A DNA stretch of 64,000 nucleotides from the NCBI RefSeq assembly GCF_009870125.1, contig NC_046683.1, positions 63,999,869-64,063,868 of the forward strand. Reading direction: 5' to 3'. Under the pieces are notes generated by a model. The model saw only the letters and a program-made list of their open reading frames with translations. It made no database searches and was not told where the DNA came from. Below are positions 33,784-45,285 of the stretch, piece by piece. Position numbers and translations under genes: made by a program. Every line of letters starts with the position of its first letter. Within the stretch, counting starts at the first letter, position 1. Origin of the DNA: Drosophila pseudoobscura (lineage: Eukaryota; Arthropoda; Insecta; Diptera; Drosophilidae).

Positions 33784-36602
33784 TTATATATGCTTGCTTA
33801 TTAGAAACGTTGCTTCGCTGCAGGAGATGTTTAAATAACTAAAATAAATCCCTCGAGGGCCTCCGGTATGAAGCTCTTTGGTTACTCGATTCGGGCAGGC
33901 TATGGATTTATTTACCGGGAATGGATAAAACGAAAAAAAGCAAACGTATCGATGCGTTAAAAAATTAGTTTCAGGTTGCAACAAAGGAGCAAAAGCAACG
34001 AAAAGGGAAACACAACTTCGGGTGCCGAAGAGTTGATACCCTTGCCGAGCCGCGTCTGTTATGGAAGCAATAGTTTATTGTCATCGATTTTTGTATTAGA
34101 TATATCCACTAGACTTTGAATACTAATCAAGAATAGGTATGCAATATTTACTATATAGCGTCAAAGATATTTATTTTCTTCTGGTTCAATGATGTTACAA
34201 ACATCTTTACAAACACATCATACTATCTCTGCACAGGGTATACATATACATAAATGTGTGCAACATGTGTGTGCGTGCGCCGTTGTTTGCTGCGGCGCCT
34301 GCTGCTGCTGCTGCTGCGGCTGTTACAGTTACAAGATATATGCACAAACATCTGGCTTTATCACTTATCATGCATTGCGATACACCCACACACACGCGCC
34401 TACACGCACACACTCGCGAAATATGGGAGAGCGGGCGGGTGGTAGGTCAAAAGAAAGTACACGAGCACCCCTTTCGCGCGCTTATTTTCAAGAAGAGAAA
34501 ATCAAAACAGACAGCCAACAAGCGACGATTGCGTAGGCCAGAGTAGGATGGCGAATGTGCTTCACTCGAATAGCCGCGCCGCTCACTTTTTCACGTTTGT
34601 ATGCCGTCTCTCTTCCTATCGTCACTATTCCGCCTGCTGTTCCTCCTGCCGCCTGCACTCTTTTTATTTTAATTAATATGTAATTTACATGGCTGCACGC
34701 AGTTTTTAAACCCCGTTAATTTCACGAAGCCCTCGGAGGTTTTGCCACGAGCAGGGATTTCCTAGCTTCGATTCGTTTTCCGGAGCATGCGCGCGGGGGC
34801 TGACGACGACGGCGCCTGGTGCGCCTTTTTCTGCGTTTTGCATGCTGGCCAGTGTGTATTTATTTTTATTAATACATGTATATATATTTTTCACAAACGC
34901 TGCAGGTTACGTGCGAAAATGTCATTTAACTTTAGAGACGCCCAATCGCAGGCGCTCCTCTCTCTCTCACTCTGTTCCCTCTGCTGAATTCCACCAATTT
35001 CTTTTTTCAAACACACACACTCGCAGGCACACACAGGCTAAGAGAGGTGCTCCATCTGCATTAAATTATTAATTATTTGCCAAACAACAGCTGCACCTGC
35101 ACACACATCGCACACACACACGCACTAGAAGAGTAAAGTAGTTTTGCTAACATTTTTCAATCCCGTTGATTCGATTTGCAGTAGGCCAAAGGCGGCGCAA
35201 ATATTTTCTATTTTCCTCTTTTGCGCTTTCCTTCGCTGCTACAATTTTCGTGGACACTACGAAGCAGCAAACGCGGCGTAGAGTTGTAAACTTATCGAAT
35301 GCCGATCGATAGCATGTCATATATCGTTTGCATAGAGATGGCCGACGCGTTTATGAACGGAATAAATCAAACAAATAAATATGATTTTTACAATATATAT
35401 AGTAAAATGTATTATTGCTCATGCTTAACCTTTATAAACATAACATTATTTTGAATTACCATTAAATTGACAAGACAATTGACAAAATCAAGATATTCCA
35501 GCTGAAATATACACGATTATTATATATGCATTTGGGTAATTTTAGCAACATTTTGTTGAAAGTGTTGTTTTTTTTTTAGTTTTTTACAATTTAAATAATT
35601 AATATCCAGTCCGCGCCATTCCATACAATCATCTCTAATCGATACATCGATACGCTTATCTCCAATTTCCTTTTCGTTTGCCATTCCGTTCGCCCTCACT
35701 CACTTCTTCGCTTCCTCTTCACCCCAAATTTCACCCTCTTGCCATTCCTCCTCCATCGCAACCAGCTGTGAATATAACCTTACTTTTCAGCCTGTTCAGC
35801 TACATGGCATCATGTATCATCTATATGCCTGTATGTGTGTGGATGCACGTTCGTGTCGGCATGCGTTTGTGTGTGTATGCGTGCCATGTAGCCTGCCATG
35901 TATTCTAGAGTAGCTACATGGTAAGTATCGCGGGGCGCGGTGAAGGGCCCTCAATTACACATTAATCAAAAAAACTCCAGCAACAAGAATGAGCAATGGA
36001 TGTTGGAGTGTAGATAAAACTCCACCGATTGCCGAGGATCGGCTTTAGGCCACATTTATCACTCATTTAATCAGATCCACCGCCCTGCCTCGGGGAGTCT
36101 CACCATGTATCCGTCATGTATATTCCCCTCCCCCCACAAACTACATGATGATTCTAGGCTACATGGCATGCCGCCGCCGCGAAACTGGTTTGGGCAAGGG
36201 CGGTGTGGGTGCAGATGCGGATGCGTATGCGGTGGGTGCGACGCGTATCGGTGGATGCATTAGAAAGCCTCCCCTTCCTGCTGTCTGCTGCCTCTGGCAA
36301 ATAAATAAATCAACGGACAAACGACAGACAGCTGTTTCTGGGTGTATTTTATACATACGAATTTTTATTTATTTAACGATTTATGAAATTTTACTTTCAC
36401 TCAGTGGCGACTGTAATGTTGGTGTAAAAAAAAATTATGCTGGTAAAAATGAAGAGAATTACAATAGTTTTACGATGTTAAAATGTATTTACAGGTGGTG
36501 ATGGTGGTGCTGCTGCTGCAGATGTGGATGTGGCAACATCAGCCGCAGCATGCGCGGGGGGGCGGGCGGCATGTCGATGCGTTGTTCTACGTCCTCCCGA
36601 TG
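33784..36602. other. Interval between dikar start and velo stop
   Basis: This probably holds the non-coding 5' part of dikar, with a start region near 35.2-35.3 kb. A partial DRE-like ATCGATAG lies at about 35304-35312 and ATCGATAC repeats lie at about 35638-35655. The velo 3' UTR (36364-36602) is also here. A CAC/GTG-rich patch is at 34.98-35.13 kb. Several CATGTAGC/GCTACATG words occur at 35.8-36.17 kb. No coding frame was supported. Confidence 0.5.
36364..36369 (-). other. velo: Candidate poly(A) signal of velo
   Basis: AATAAA on the minus strand, in an AATAAATAAAA context, lies 234 bp beyond the velo stop codon. It is the first canonical signal downstream. Confidence 0.55.
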
Positions 36603-39600
36603 CTAAGGCTCGATCTTGCGTATCTTGAGGCTGCCGCTATTGGCACGTTGCCCCAGATGTGTCCCTGCCCCGCCAAGCGCGCCGCTCGCCGTCGTTGTGC
36701 TCACCAGCTGTGGCAGCATTACAGACCCATTGCTCGTCATAGTGGTCCCCAGGCCGTTCTGCAGCGAACGCTTCAGCACGAACCGCTTGGTCTTCGAAGT
36801 CACCGTCGCCGCTCCACTGTTCACGGTCGTTGCGGTGGTGCTAACGACCACTGCTGTTGGGGTTTTGGCCACAGGCAGATCATCGCCCACGGGATCCACT
36901 TCCATTTCAGCGACAGCATTGTTTTCCTCATACTAATAGAGGGGCAGAATAATGAAAGATTAGATTTAGATTTCTCATATCTGAGGATCATTTCTGTTAC
37001 TTACACTTTCGCTATTGAGCTCATCGTCCTCGTGACCCTCCTCCTCCTCAAACTCTGCACTCTCAGCCTCCTCGGGATACTCCACCAGCTGCCCATTGAG
37101 GGTGGGAAACTCTATGACCGGCAGGATCAGGCGCTGCTGGGTGTTGGTCTCGTCCATCAGCTTCTGGATGAGATTGGAAATGTCCTCGCGCTTCTTGGTG
37201 ACGGTGATGAAGTCGAACCAGTTCGTCAGCTGCTTGATGGGCAGTCTGTAGTCTCTGATGGGTTCAGCAAAGAACTGCTCCACGTACTGCAGCAGGTAGA
37301 GGCCGCAGTCGGTGAAGTTGTTCTGCTGCGGCACTTTGACGCAGTGTCCGGGCATGTTATCCTTGTTGAAGACGTGCGCCTGCGCATCCGGCTTCTTTAC
37401 TCTGTATTCGCAGGTGAGGTAATCCCGCAGCGTGGCCACCACGCGACTGCGCGATGCCCCGGCCAACGAGTCAAAGATGAGGATCAGGGGCTGCTTTACC
37501 GCCGGCACCTCTTCCGCACCGCTGCTCCTTGCTGGGCCGCTGCTAACCTGTGGCGTGGGTGTGGATGTGGATGTGGGTGTGGCTGCCGCTTGTTCCTTTC
37601 CGGTGGCAGTTGGTTCCTTTGCAGAATTCGAGTTGTAACTGTCCTCGGAGGCCATGTCGCTGTCATCGCCTTCGGCCTCGTCTCGCTCACTCTCCCCGTC
37701 GTCGCCTAGGCGGCAAATTTCCGAGTTGAGTGCCGCTGGCAGGGCTCCACCCTCGCCCCTCTTCGTCAGCGGTGTGATGGTGGTGTTGCCTATCTGCATA
37801 GAAACCTTCTTGCCGCGCGCACGCTTCAGGTGCTGCGGCTCCACGGGCTGATTGGTGTCGTAGGTGACGGGTCCCTTGAGGTTCGGGAAACAGATGATGG
37901 CGAGGAACCAATGCGACTGCTCGTTGATCGGCACAATTATAAAGTCCTTGTCGAATATGTCCACCACTTTGGTCCACTTTTGGACCCTGGCATGCCGCTT
38001 CTGGGCCGCTGTCTGCCGCATGTCGGTGGGACGTGTCAGCGTCGTCAGTCGCTTATAAAAGAACGTACTAAATATGTGCGTACGTTCGCGTGTTGCCTCC
38101 GGTATCAGTGTGTTTCGGAGCCACAACAGGTAAAAGTCAATAATTATGTCGTTTACGTAGGACTCTTTCCTCAGGCACACAAAGTCCTCCATGCTGACGG
38201 AAAGACTGCCCGTTCCTTTGGGCGGATACATGAGAAGATTCATCTGCTCATCGGCACGCAGCTGCCGCACCGACGGCTGTGTTCTTGTTGCCTTGCGATC
38301 GGAGTCGGCAATGCGATCGAATATATCAGCCGCATCTATGGCTGAGATCTCGTCCACGCAGCTGAACATCGTCTTGATGGTCTCTCGCGTGGCGGCGGGT
38401 ATGCTATCGAACAGCAAAACGAGCCGTCGTGTGTGGAAAGAGGTTTGCGATTTGAAGCCAGTCTCTGCGGGGAGAAGTAATCGGTTAATATCTGTAAGAA
38501 ACGAATTCCAGTCAGGGATGGGCTCAGAGTCCTAAACTTACGTTCGCTTGGTTGATCATCGGGCAGACAGAGCTGCGTTTTCACGTACAGTGCGCATGTC
38601 TTGAGCAAATAGAGCGTTAGCAGGGTCTGGGGCTGGTCAGAGCTACCGAAATGTGCAATGACTTTGATCACCTCATGCTTGTAAATGTTTAGGGTGAACT
38701 TCTCGTCCATGTCCTTCAATATGCCATTTATTCGAATGCCCTTCGAGGTGAAGGTGACCTGGGAAGAAACGAAAGTATGAACACACATTGCATGCATCGC
38801 GGTAGGGTGAGGGGTTCAAGGCACATACCGGCTCAATTGTTTCGAAACGATAGGGGATCAGACGCACACAGCTGCAGGTGATCGCTGTTGAGAATTGTTC
38901 ACTTTTTGGTACATCCGACAAGTCCATGACATCGCCGCGCACAAAATCTGCAGAAAAAAATGGTAATTTGAGAATTAATTTATTGTTTTTTTTTACATGT
39001 GCTGCTGATACACGTACAACATCCATCGTGAGGTCACATTTTTTTCTCTTCTATTCTCACTGCGCACACGTTTTCGCCCAAATCCGGTTATTACCTTCGT
39101 CATTCATGGTTGTACGGATAGCGCAAAGTGCAGCTTCTTAATAACTGACTTAATTTTTAGTATTATCTATTTAAAATGACCCACACTTTTCCAACAATTT
39201 CACAATAGATGCAATAGAATTGTGGAAAACGATGTGTTTTCACGCATTCGCTTCTTCTTCTTCCAATCTTTTTCTCGCACCCGACACATAAAATGGCGTG
39301 TCGCTCCACCCAGCGCCCTCTAGCGGTACATCTTACAACTAAAAATAGTGCGATAGGCATTGCCAGCACGAAAATTTCGACACACTCGCGCGACACACAC
39401 TACATACAAACAACAACAAACATTGCTCTGCATGTACCCATACAAATGCGTGACAGCTGAATATGCGCTGCCAATGCTAAATATTTGCTTATAAAACTAT
39501 ATATGTATATTAGGGTCATACCTCTGTACAGCGGTTCTTCGTCTACCTCGGGCAGCATGGTCTCGCAGGCAAAGGCCACGGCGGCCAGAGGGGCTTTTCC

Positions 39601-42012
39601 ATTCAATAAATTGTTGTAGTTGCTCGAGTGTTGGGATGGCTGCTGCAAGAAGAGGAAAGAAAATACGGAAGAGGAGCGTTATTTGAGGGAAATGCGAGAC
39701 AAGACCGAGTGACACTTACACTAGCACCGCCATCGACTGTGGTATCATCGCCGTCCGCCTCATCCTCGCTGCTCAGCAGCACCACAGGATCCGCCTCTGG
39801 CGCTCGCCTGCCTCCACGGGCTCGTCCCCGCATAGCAGCCAGGCCACCGCGGCCTCTGGCTCCCGATGGAAAGGTCACACCACTCAGCTGTTTGCCGTAA
39901 CGTGCGGCTGCTGCCAGCTCGCGCTTCTCCGTGGGCGTGGCTGGCTCGATGGAGGTGGATGATGCCGGCGAGGATGTGGCATTCGACTTGGTGAGGTATG
40001 ACTGGCGCTTGGGGGGCTCCAGGAAGACGCGCTTGCAGCGCTCGCATTTGGCATGGTCCATGCCCGTGAAGCCGCACTGTTTGCACACCGCATAGTAGCC
40101 GTCGATCAGCTTTCGTCCTTCATTGGCCACCGACGCGACACCTGCTCCCGCGGCTGTGCCGTTGGTTGTTCCACCGTTCGGTGCCGCTGCACTGGCCGCC
40201 TCTCTCTTGGCCTGCTCCGCCGCTGCATTGGCCTGCGTGTACGCCGGCGACGGTGTCGTAGATGTGGGCGCAGGCTGCGATTGTGCCCCACTGGCGGCAG
40301 CACTTTCCTGCTGTCGATTCATTTGTAGACTTTCCTCTGCTCTGGATATCAGTTCACTGGCAGATTCGTTGACAGAAAAGCCAACAGTAACTACAAAATC
40401 CACATTGGCACCTCGATGCTCGACACACTGGATTGTTGTAGTGTTGTCAAACGGCACAGAGACCTGCTCCAGCAGATCCTGCACAGTGCACGACTCCCGG
40501 GGCAGGGTGAAGGTGATCAGTCGCTGTTCTCCCGATGCGAGTATCACCAGCATCTTGGCACTGTTCCGATCCCTCTCGGGTATCGCCTGACCCGCTCGAT
40601 TGTTGAGCACATGCTGCGAGTGAATCTCGTAGTTGTTGTGCGACGTCTGCTGCACGGATGATCCCGACTGCGAGGATGATTGCGAATCGCCGGGGTCCAC
40701 CACGGAGGCAGAGGGTGGTGCTATTGCTGCTGCTGCCGGCGGTGGGGGTGCCGGTGCGGCTGCTGACGCCGCCTGTAGAGGGGGCGCTATGGCTCTTTGC
40801 GGCTGCATAATGCGTGTCCCTATCGGCACAACTCCTCCAGTGGGCGGCTGTGTGGCCAACAGTTTCGGTGCGGCACGCACCATAGTTCCCGGTGTCACGG
40901 GTCTCAAGGGCGTCAGGCCTCCACTAGTCGGCACGGATGTGGGTGCCGGCGATACTGTCATCGTCTGGCGCTTCTTGAACTCCGCCAGCGACATGCTGGC
41001 TCCACTCGCAGTGCGCACCGCCTGGACCTGCTGCTGCTGCTGTTGCATTTGTTGCTGTTGCAAATGCTGTTGCTGTTGTTGTTGTTGATGCTGCTGCTGC
41101 TGCTGTTGTTGCAACTGTTGCTGTTGCTGCTGCTGCTGCTGCTGCTGCTCCTCTTCCGTGGTGGCCTGTGGAGCGGTGTTGCCTGGATAGTAGGTCGTCA
41201 GGCTAGTGCCCTGCGCCAGCTGTATGGGCATCTGATTAGGGGGCGGCTTCTGCTGCTCCTTCTTCAAGACAGCCGCTTGGATACGCTCCTCCATATCTAT
41301 CCCCATGCTGGTTGTGGTTGCTGCAGCCGGTGTGGCTGTCACAGCGGTGGGGACGGGCGCCGACACAGCCGAGGTGAGGGAGACGGGCGCCCGATATCGC
41401 ACCGACGACTGTCGCATCATCAGCATCTGTTGGTGCTGCTGCTGATGCTGCTGTGGATGCTGCTGCGGATACAATGGCCGCTGCGAGACCTGCTGCCCTG
41501 GGATCGTCGGCTGGCCGAGATTCGCGCTAATGGTTATATGCTTCGTCATCTGTGTCTGGGTCACGATCTGCATTGTCTGGCTGCCCTCCGGGGAGCTAGT
41601 TTGCACCACTAGCTGGGCTCGCGTTGGACGAACTCCCGCCGGACGCATATTCCTTACAATCCCGCCTTGGACTGTGCCTGCGGCTCCTCTGGGACGCACG
41701 TGACGCACAATTGTGGGACTGAGCGTGGGTCGTACCCCTCCGCTTGTGGCAATCATTGTTCGCGCGACAACAGTTCCTCCCCTTGCGGACTTGCCGCGAA
41801 ATGCGGCTCGCACGAGGGTTCCTCCTCCGGGAGCTGTGGCCACCAGTTGTGGCTGCTGTGTGTGCACCACCTGCTGCTGCTGTTGCGTCTGTTGCTGCTG
41901 GGGCACCTTCTGCACTTGCAACTGCTGGTAGACCACGTTTTGTGTCTGCTGTGGCACCACACGCGTCTGGACGAGGTGTGCCGTCTGTGCTGTGGCCTGC
42001 AGCTGCATTTGT

Positions 42013-42044
<32 letters not shown>

Positions 42045-43166
42045 CTGTTGCACGTGCTGCTGGAGGACATGCTGCTGTTGTGGAGATGTGGCATAAACCA
42101 CGCGATTGTTGTACGGATGAATGGCCGTGGCCTGGCGCATGATGAGCTCCTGGTGCTGTTGCGCCTGGATAAGCACCGGCTGCTGCTGGACAATCACATG
42201 CATATTGTTCTGGATCAAATATCAAATGAGAAGAATCGTTAAATTGAATACTAAACCACACACACCCCCAAAAACATTAGCTAAACTGCAATTTCTATTC
42301 ATTTGTTGTCTTGATTCTTACCGTAAGCGGCCGTTGCTGCTGCTGTGTGGTGGTCATGCGGTAGACGACCTGCGGCTGCTGTTGTTGCTGCTGCTGAGCG
42401 GGCGATGTCTGTAGATGCAAGGTCTGGGCCTGCTGTTGAGTCTGCTGATGCTGCTGCTGCTGGGGACTCTGCAGCAGTTGTTGCTGCTGCTGGGGACTCG
42501 TCTGTACCAATTGTGCCGTTTGCTGTTGGTAGGTGGGTGCGTGGTACTGCTGCTGCTGTTGCTGGAGGACCTGCTGTTGCTGTTTCTTCTGTTGCTGTTG
42601 CAATTGCTGCATGGATGCATGCTGCACAATAGTATTGGGCTGTAGGACCTGCTCGGAGGTGTAATATATCTGCTGGGTGTGCTGAATGGCGGGCTGTTGC
42701 TGCTGATGTTGCACATATTGCTGCGGCTGTTGCTGCTCCAAATGGATCTGTTGCTGTTGCTGTTGTGCATCCTGCTGTTGGTAATGCACTTGCTGCACTT
42801 GGTGCTGCTGATGGTGCATCACGACTTGCTGCTGCTGGTGCTGCTGCTGTTGTTGCTGCTGCTGCACCGCGAGATCGTCCCCGCCGATGATATAGTGGGC
42901 CGGAGCTGTGGCCTGTTGGGGCTGCTGGTATTGGGCCGGCGCCGTGGTTTGATACACCACCTGCTGCTGGTCGTTGAACACCAATTGCTGGTCATCCTGG
43001 AGCACCAGAGACTGCGATATATGTAAATGGCATTCCAGTTTATAGTTGCACGAAGTTTGCTGCCGACAGCACTCGAAATACTCACCCCAACCTCCTCTTG
43101 GGGCACTTGCACCACCTGCAAATCCGAGTAGACGGGCTCCTCTATCGGCACTAGATACTGCTCCAT
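36603..43166 (-). CDS. velo: SENP6/7-type SUMO protease (verloren)
   Basis: Cysteine protease that removes SUMO, in this subfamily mainly by editing SUMO chains; mostly nuclear. In D. melanogaster verloren is needed for neurite targeting. Coding exons (minus strand): 43086-43166, 42322-43011, 39720-42209, 39522-39642, 38829-38947, 38542-38758, 37005-38464 and 36603-36932, in phase, 1835 codons. The N-terminal thousand residues are Gln-rich and disordered. A four-Cys zinc-binding motif (CKQCG...CERCKR) lies near residues 965-985. The C-terminal C48 peptidase domain carries the triad His1424 (QSHWFLAI), Asp1571 (LIFDSLAG) and Cys1626 (FTDCGLYLL). About 100 acidic and Ser/Thr-rich residues are inserted between His and Asp, which is the hallmark of the SENP6/7 branch. 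The tail after the protease is Glu/Asp-rich, then basic. Length matches the melanogaster protein as I remember it (about 1.83 k residues). Confidence 0.93.
39095..39107 (-). other. velo: Possible alternative first coding exon of velo (MNDE)
   Basis: Within the 573-bp velo intron 38948-39521, the minus strand has ATG AAT GAC GAA G followed by a GT donor (GTAATA). It ends in phase 1, exactly what the next exon (38947, starting AT) needs. The product would be MNDE joined to DFVRGDV and would contain the protease domain without the Gln-rich half (713 residues). This implies an internal promoter between 39.1 and 39.5 kb. Confidence 0.4.
39639..39645 (-). other. velo: Tandem NAGNAG splice acceptor in velo
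   Basis: The acceptor reads TTGCAGCAG on the minus strand. Splicing after the first AG (exon from 39642) or the second (from 39639) both keep the frame and add or drop one Gln. NAGNAG sites are a known source of such one-residue variation. Confidence 0.6.
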
Positions 43167-44393
43167 TTTGTGTGGGGTCTGTGGTGGTGTACTGCGAGAG
43201 AGTACAAAGAGCGGAGAGTAGACACAATTTTATAATGATGGTCTCATCTACAAGATGGCCTTCCACACACACACAAACACATGGCAAGCGCACACAAAAA
43301 AAAACTCTTTTTCCCCACATCAATGGTGCAGGATAATAGACCGCATAGATCAGTTAGCAAGCGGAACGTTTATTCCACGTTTATTATACAATTTCTGGGA
43401 CATTTCTTCAGACCATTTTCATGCGTTTCACACACATACACAAGCAAACACAAACACACACCTTCTGCTGCGTTGATGAGAATACGTCCGTTTTGCCTTG
43501 CTGGAATCCACTGGTGATTCTAGGACCGCGAATCACTTAATCTGTGTTAAATCATTTTCACAAAACGTTTTCACACACAAGTGGGACAAGTGATTGGCAA
43601 GCCTTGCGCAGCGTTTTCCTTTGAAAATTTTTTAATTTCTTGTATTATAATGCAAGCAGCCGAATCAAATATGGCGTTGCACAGGGCAGCATTACAATTG
43701 AACGTTTCTGGCAATGCCTACTCGAAGCTGGCACGCCCCCTGGCGGCTTGGCGGAGTTTCGCAGCTGTTTACAAACATTTTTCAGTGTTGCGTTTTGCTA
43801 CACTCGTTTATCGATGTCTGTCTTTTCGCCGTTTTCGTCTAATGTTTAGTGGTACCACTCTTTCGCATGTAGCCATTTTATTGGGACCACTAAATATTTG
43901 AGACATTGGAGTTGCACTAATATTCACTGATTTAAGCACTGAAGCCCGCGTTTGAGTGTTTGATGTCATTTTATTCGCCATTATCAGCTTGATAAGCTGC
44001 ACTTTGTTGAACGCGATTTTTTGGTAATTGATATCGCGATTTAAGGGCCGTTTGTAGCTAACGGACAGCGCGCTCTTGCAGATTGGATGGAAGAGGAAGA
44101 GAGCCCAACAAAAACAGAATACAGGGGAGATGTGAAGCCAGCGATATACCAAACCGATAGCTTTGGCTGATACAAATCGTTAGCTAAAAATGTGCGTTTC
44201 AGAGATAAATAACCGAAATTCCACTATGGAAATTGCGTTTTCTGGGTGATTTTATATCCTTGCAAAGATAAATCGGTTATTCAGGTTAATAGATGAGGAA
44301 AAGCTACCCCTCAAATGTATCGAAAATATCCATTAATCTTGGATTTCAGCAAACTCTCATCGCTAATCTCAAACATTTTATTATAATTTCATC
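43167..44393. other. Divergent promoter interval of velo and Sbds
   Basis: The start codons of velo (minus) and Sbds (plus) lie 1.2 kb apart, head to head. A DRE-like TTATCGATG occurs at about 43806-43814, along with several CACACA runs (43.26-43.47 kb). No coding frame is credible here. Confidence 0.55.
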
Positions 44394-45216
44394 ATGTCCA
44401 AAATTTTCACACCCACAAATCAAATTCGTCTCACAAATGTGGCCATTGTGAGGCTAAAAAAGGGCGGCAAGCGTTTCGAGATTGCCTGCTACAAGAACAA
44501 GGTCTTGTCCTGGCGTAGCAACAGGTGAGTAGTGGCTGAATTTCGTCCGTGTTGCTTGACAAAACTTTTCTCCCAATTGACATCGCAGCGAAAAAGACAT
44601 CGATGAGGTCCTGCAAACCCACACAGTTTTCACAAATGTGTCCAAGGGCCAGGCGGCCAAGAAGGATGAACTGCAGAAGGCCTTCAACAAGACAGATGAA
44701 ACAGAAATCTGCAAGGAAATCCTGAGCAAAGGCGAGCTTCAGGTATCGGAGAAGGAGCGCCAAAGCGTGCTCGACACGCAGCTGAACAGCATCGTCAACA
44801 GTGTGGCCGCTCTCTGCGTAAATCCCGAGACGCGTCGCCCCTACTCGGCCTCGATCATCGAAAAGTCCCTCAAGGATGCCCACTTTTCGGTGAAGATGAA
44901 CAAAAACACCAAGCAGAACACCCTGGAGGCCATCAAAATGCTGCGCGAGCATCTGCCCATCGAGCGGTCACGCATGAAGCTGCGTGTCAGCTTTGCGGGC
45001 AAAGAAGGCGGCGGCAAGCTCAAGGAATCTGTGGTGAAGCTGGCCAACGCCGTGGAGCACGAGGAATGGGAGGAATCAACGCTCCATTTGACGCTGCTGA
45101 TCGATCCTGGACAATATCGCGTGATTGACGAGCTGGTGCGCAACGAAACCAAGGGCAAGGGTCTGCTGGAACTCCTCGAACTCAAAGAGGTCGTAGAGAA
45201 TGAAGAAGTCTTCTAA
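44394..45216 (+). CDS. Sbds: Ribosome maturation protein SBDS
   Basis: Works with the GTPase EFL1 to release eIF6 from late 60S subunits in the cytoplasm, allowing subunit joining. Two exons, 44394-44524 and 44589-45216, are joined across a 64-nt GT-AG intron, giving 252 residues, near the 250 of the human protein. The N-terminal Shwachman-Bodian-Diamond domain (about 1-97) includes [28 protein letters not shown] and FTNVSKGQ. The middle domain has [10 protein letters not shown], and the ferredoxin-like C-terminal domain has LIDPGQYR and ETKGKG. It is the only main gene in the window on the plus strand. It converges on Ist1 with only 69 bp between stops, so the two 3' UTRs must be very short or overlap. 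Confidence 0.97.
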
Positions 45217-45285
45217 ATTGGACATATATATGTGATTATTTATGTTAAACAGAATACAGGATCGAGAATATACGATATAACAAAT

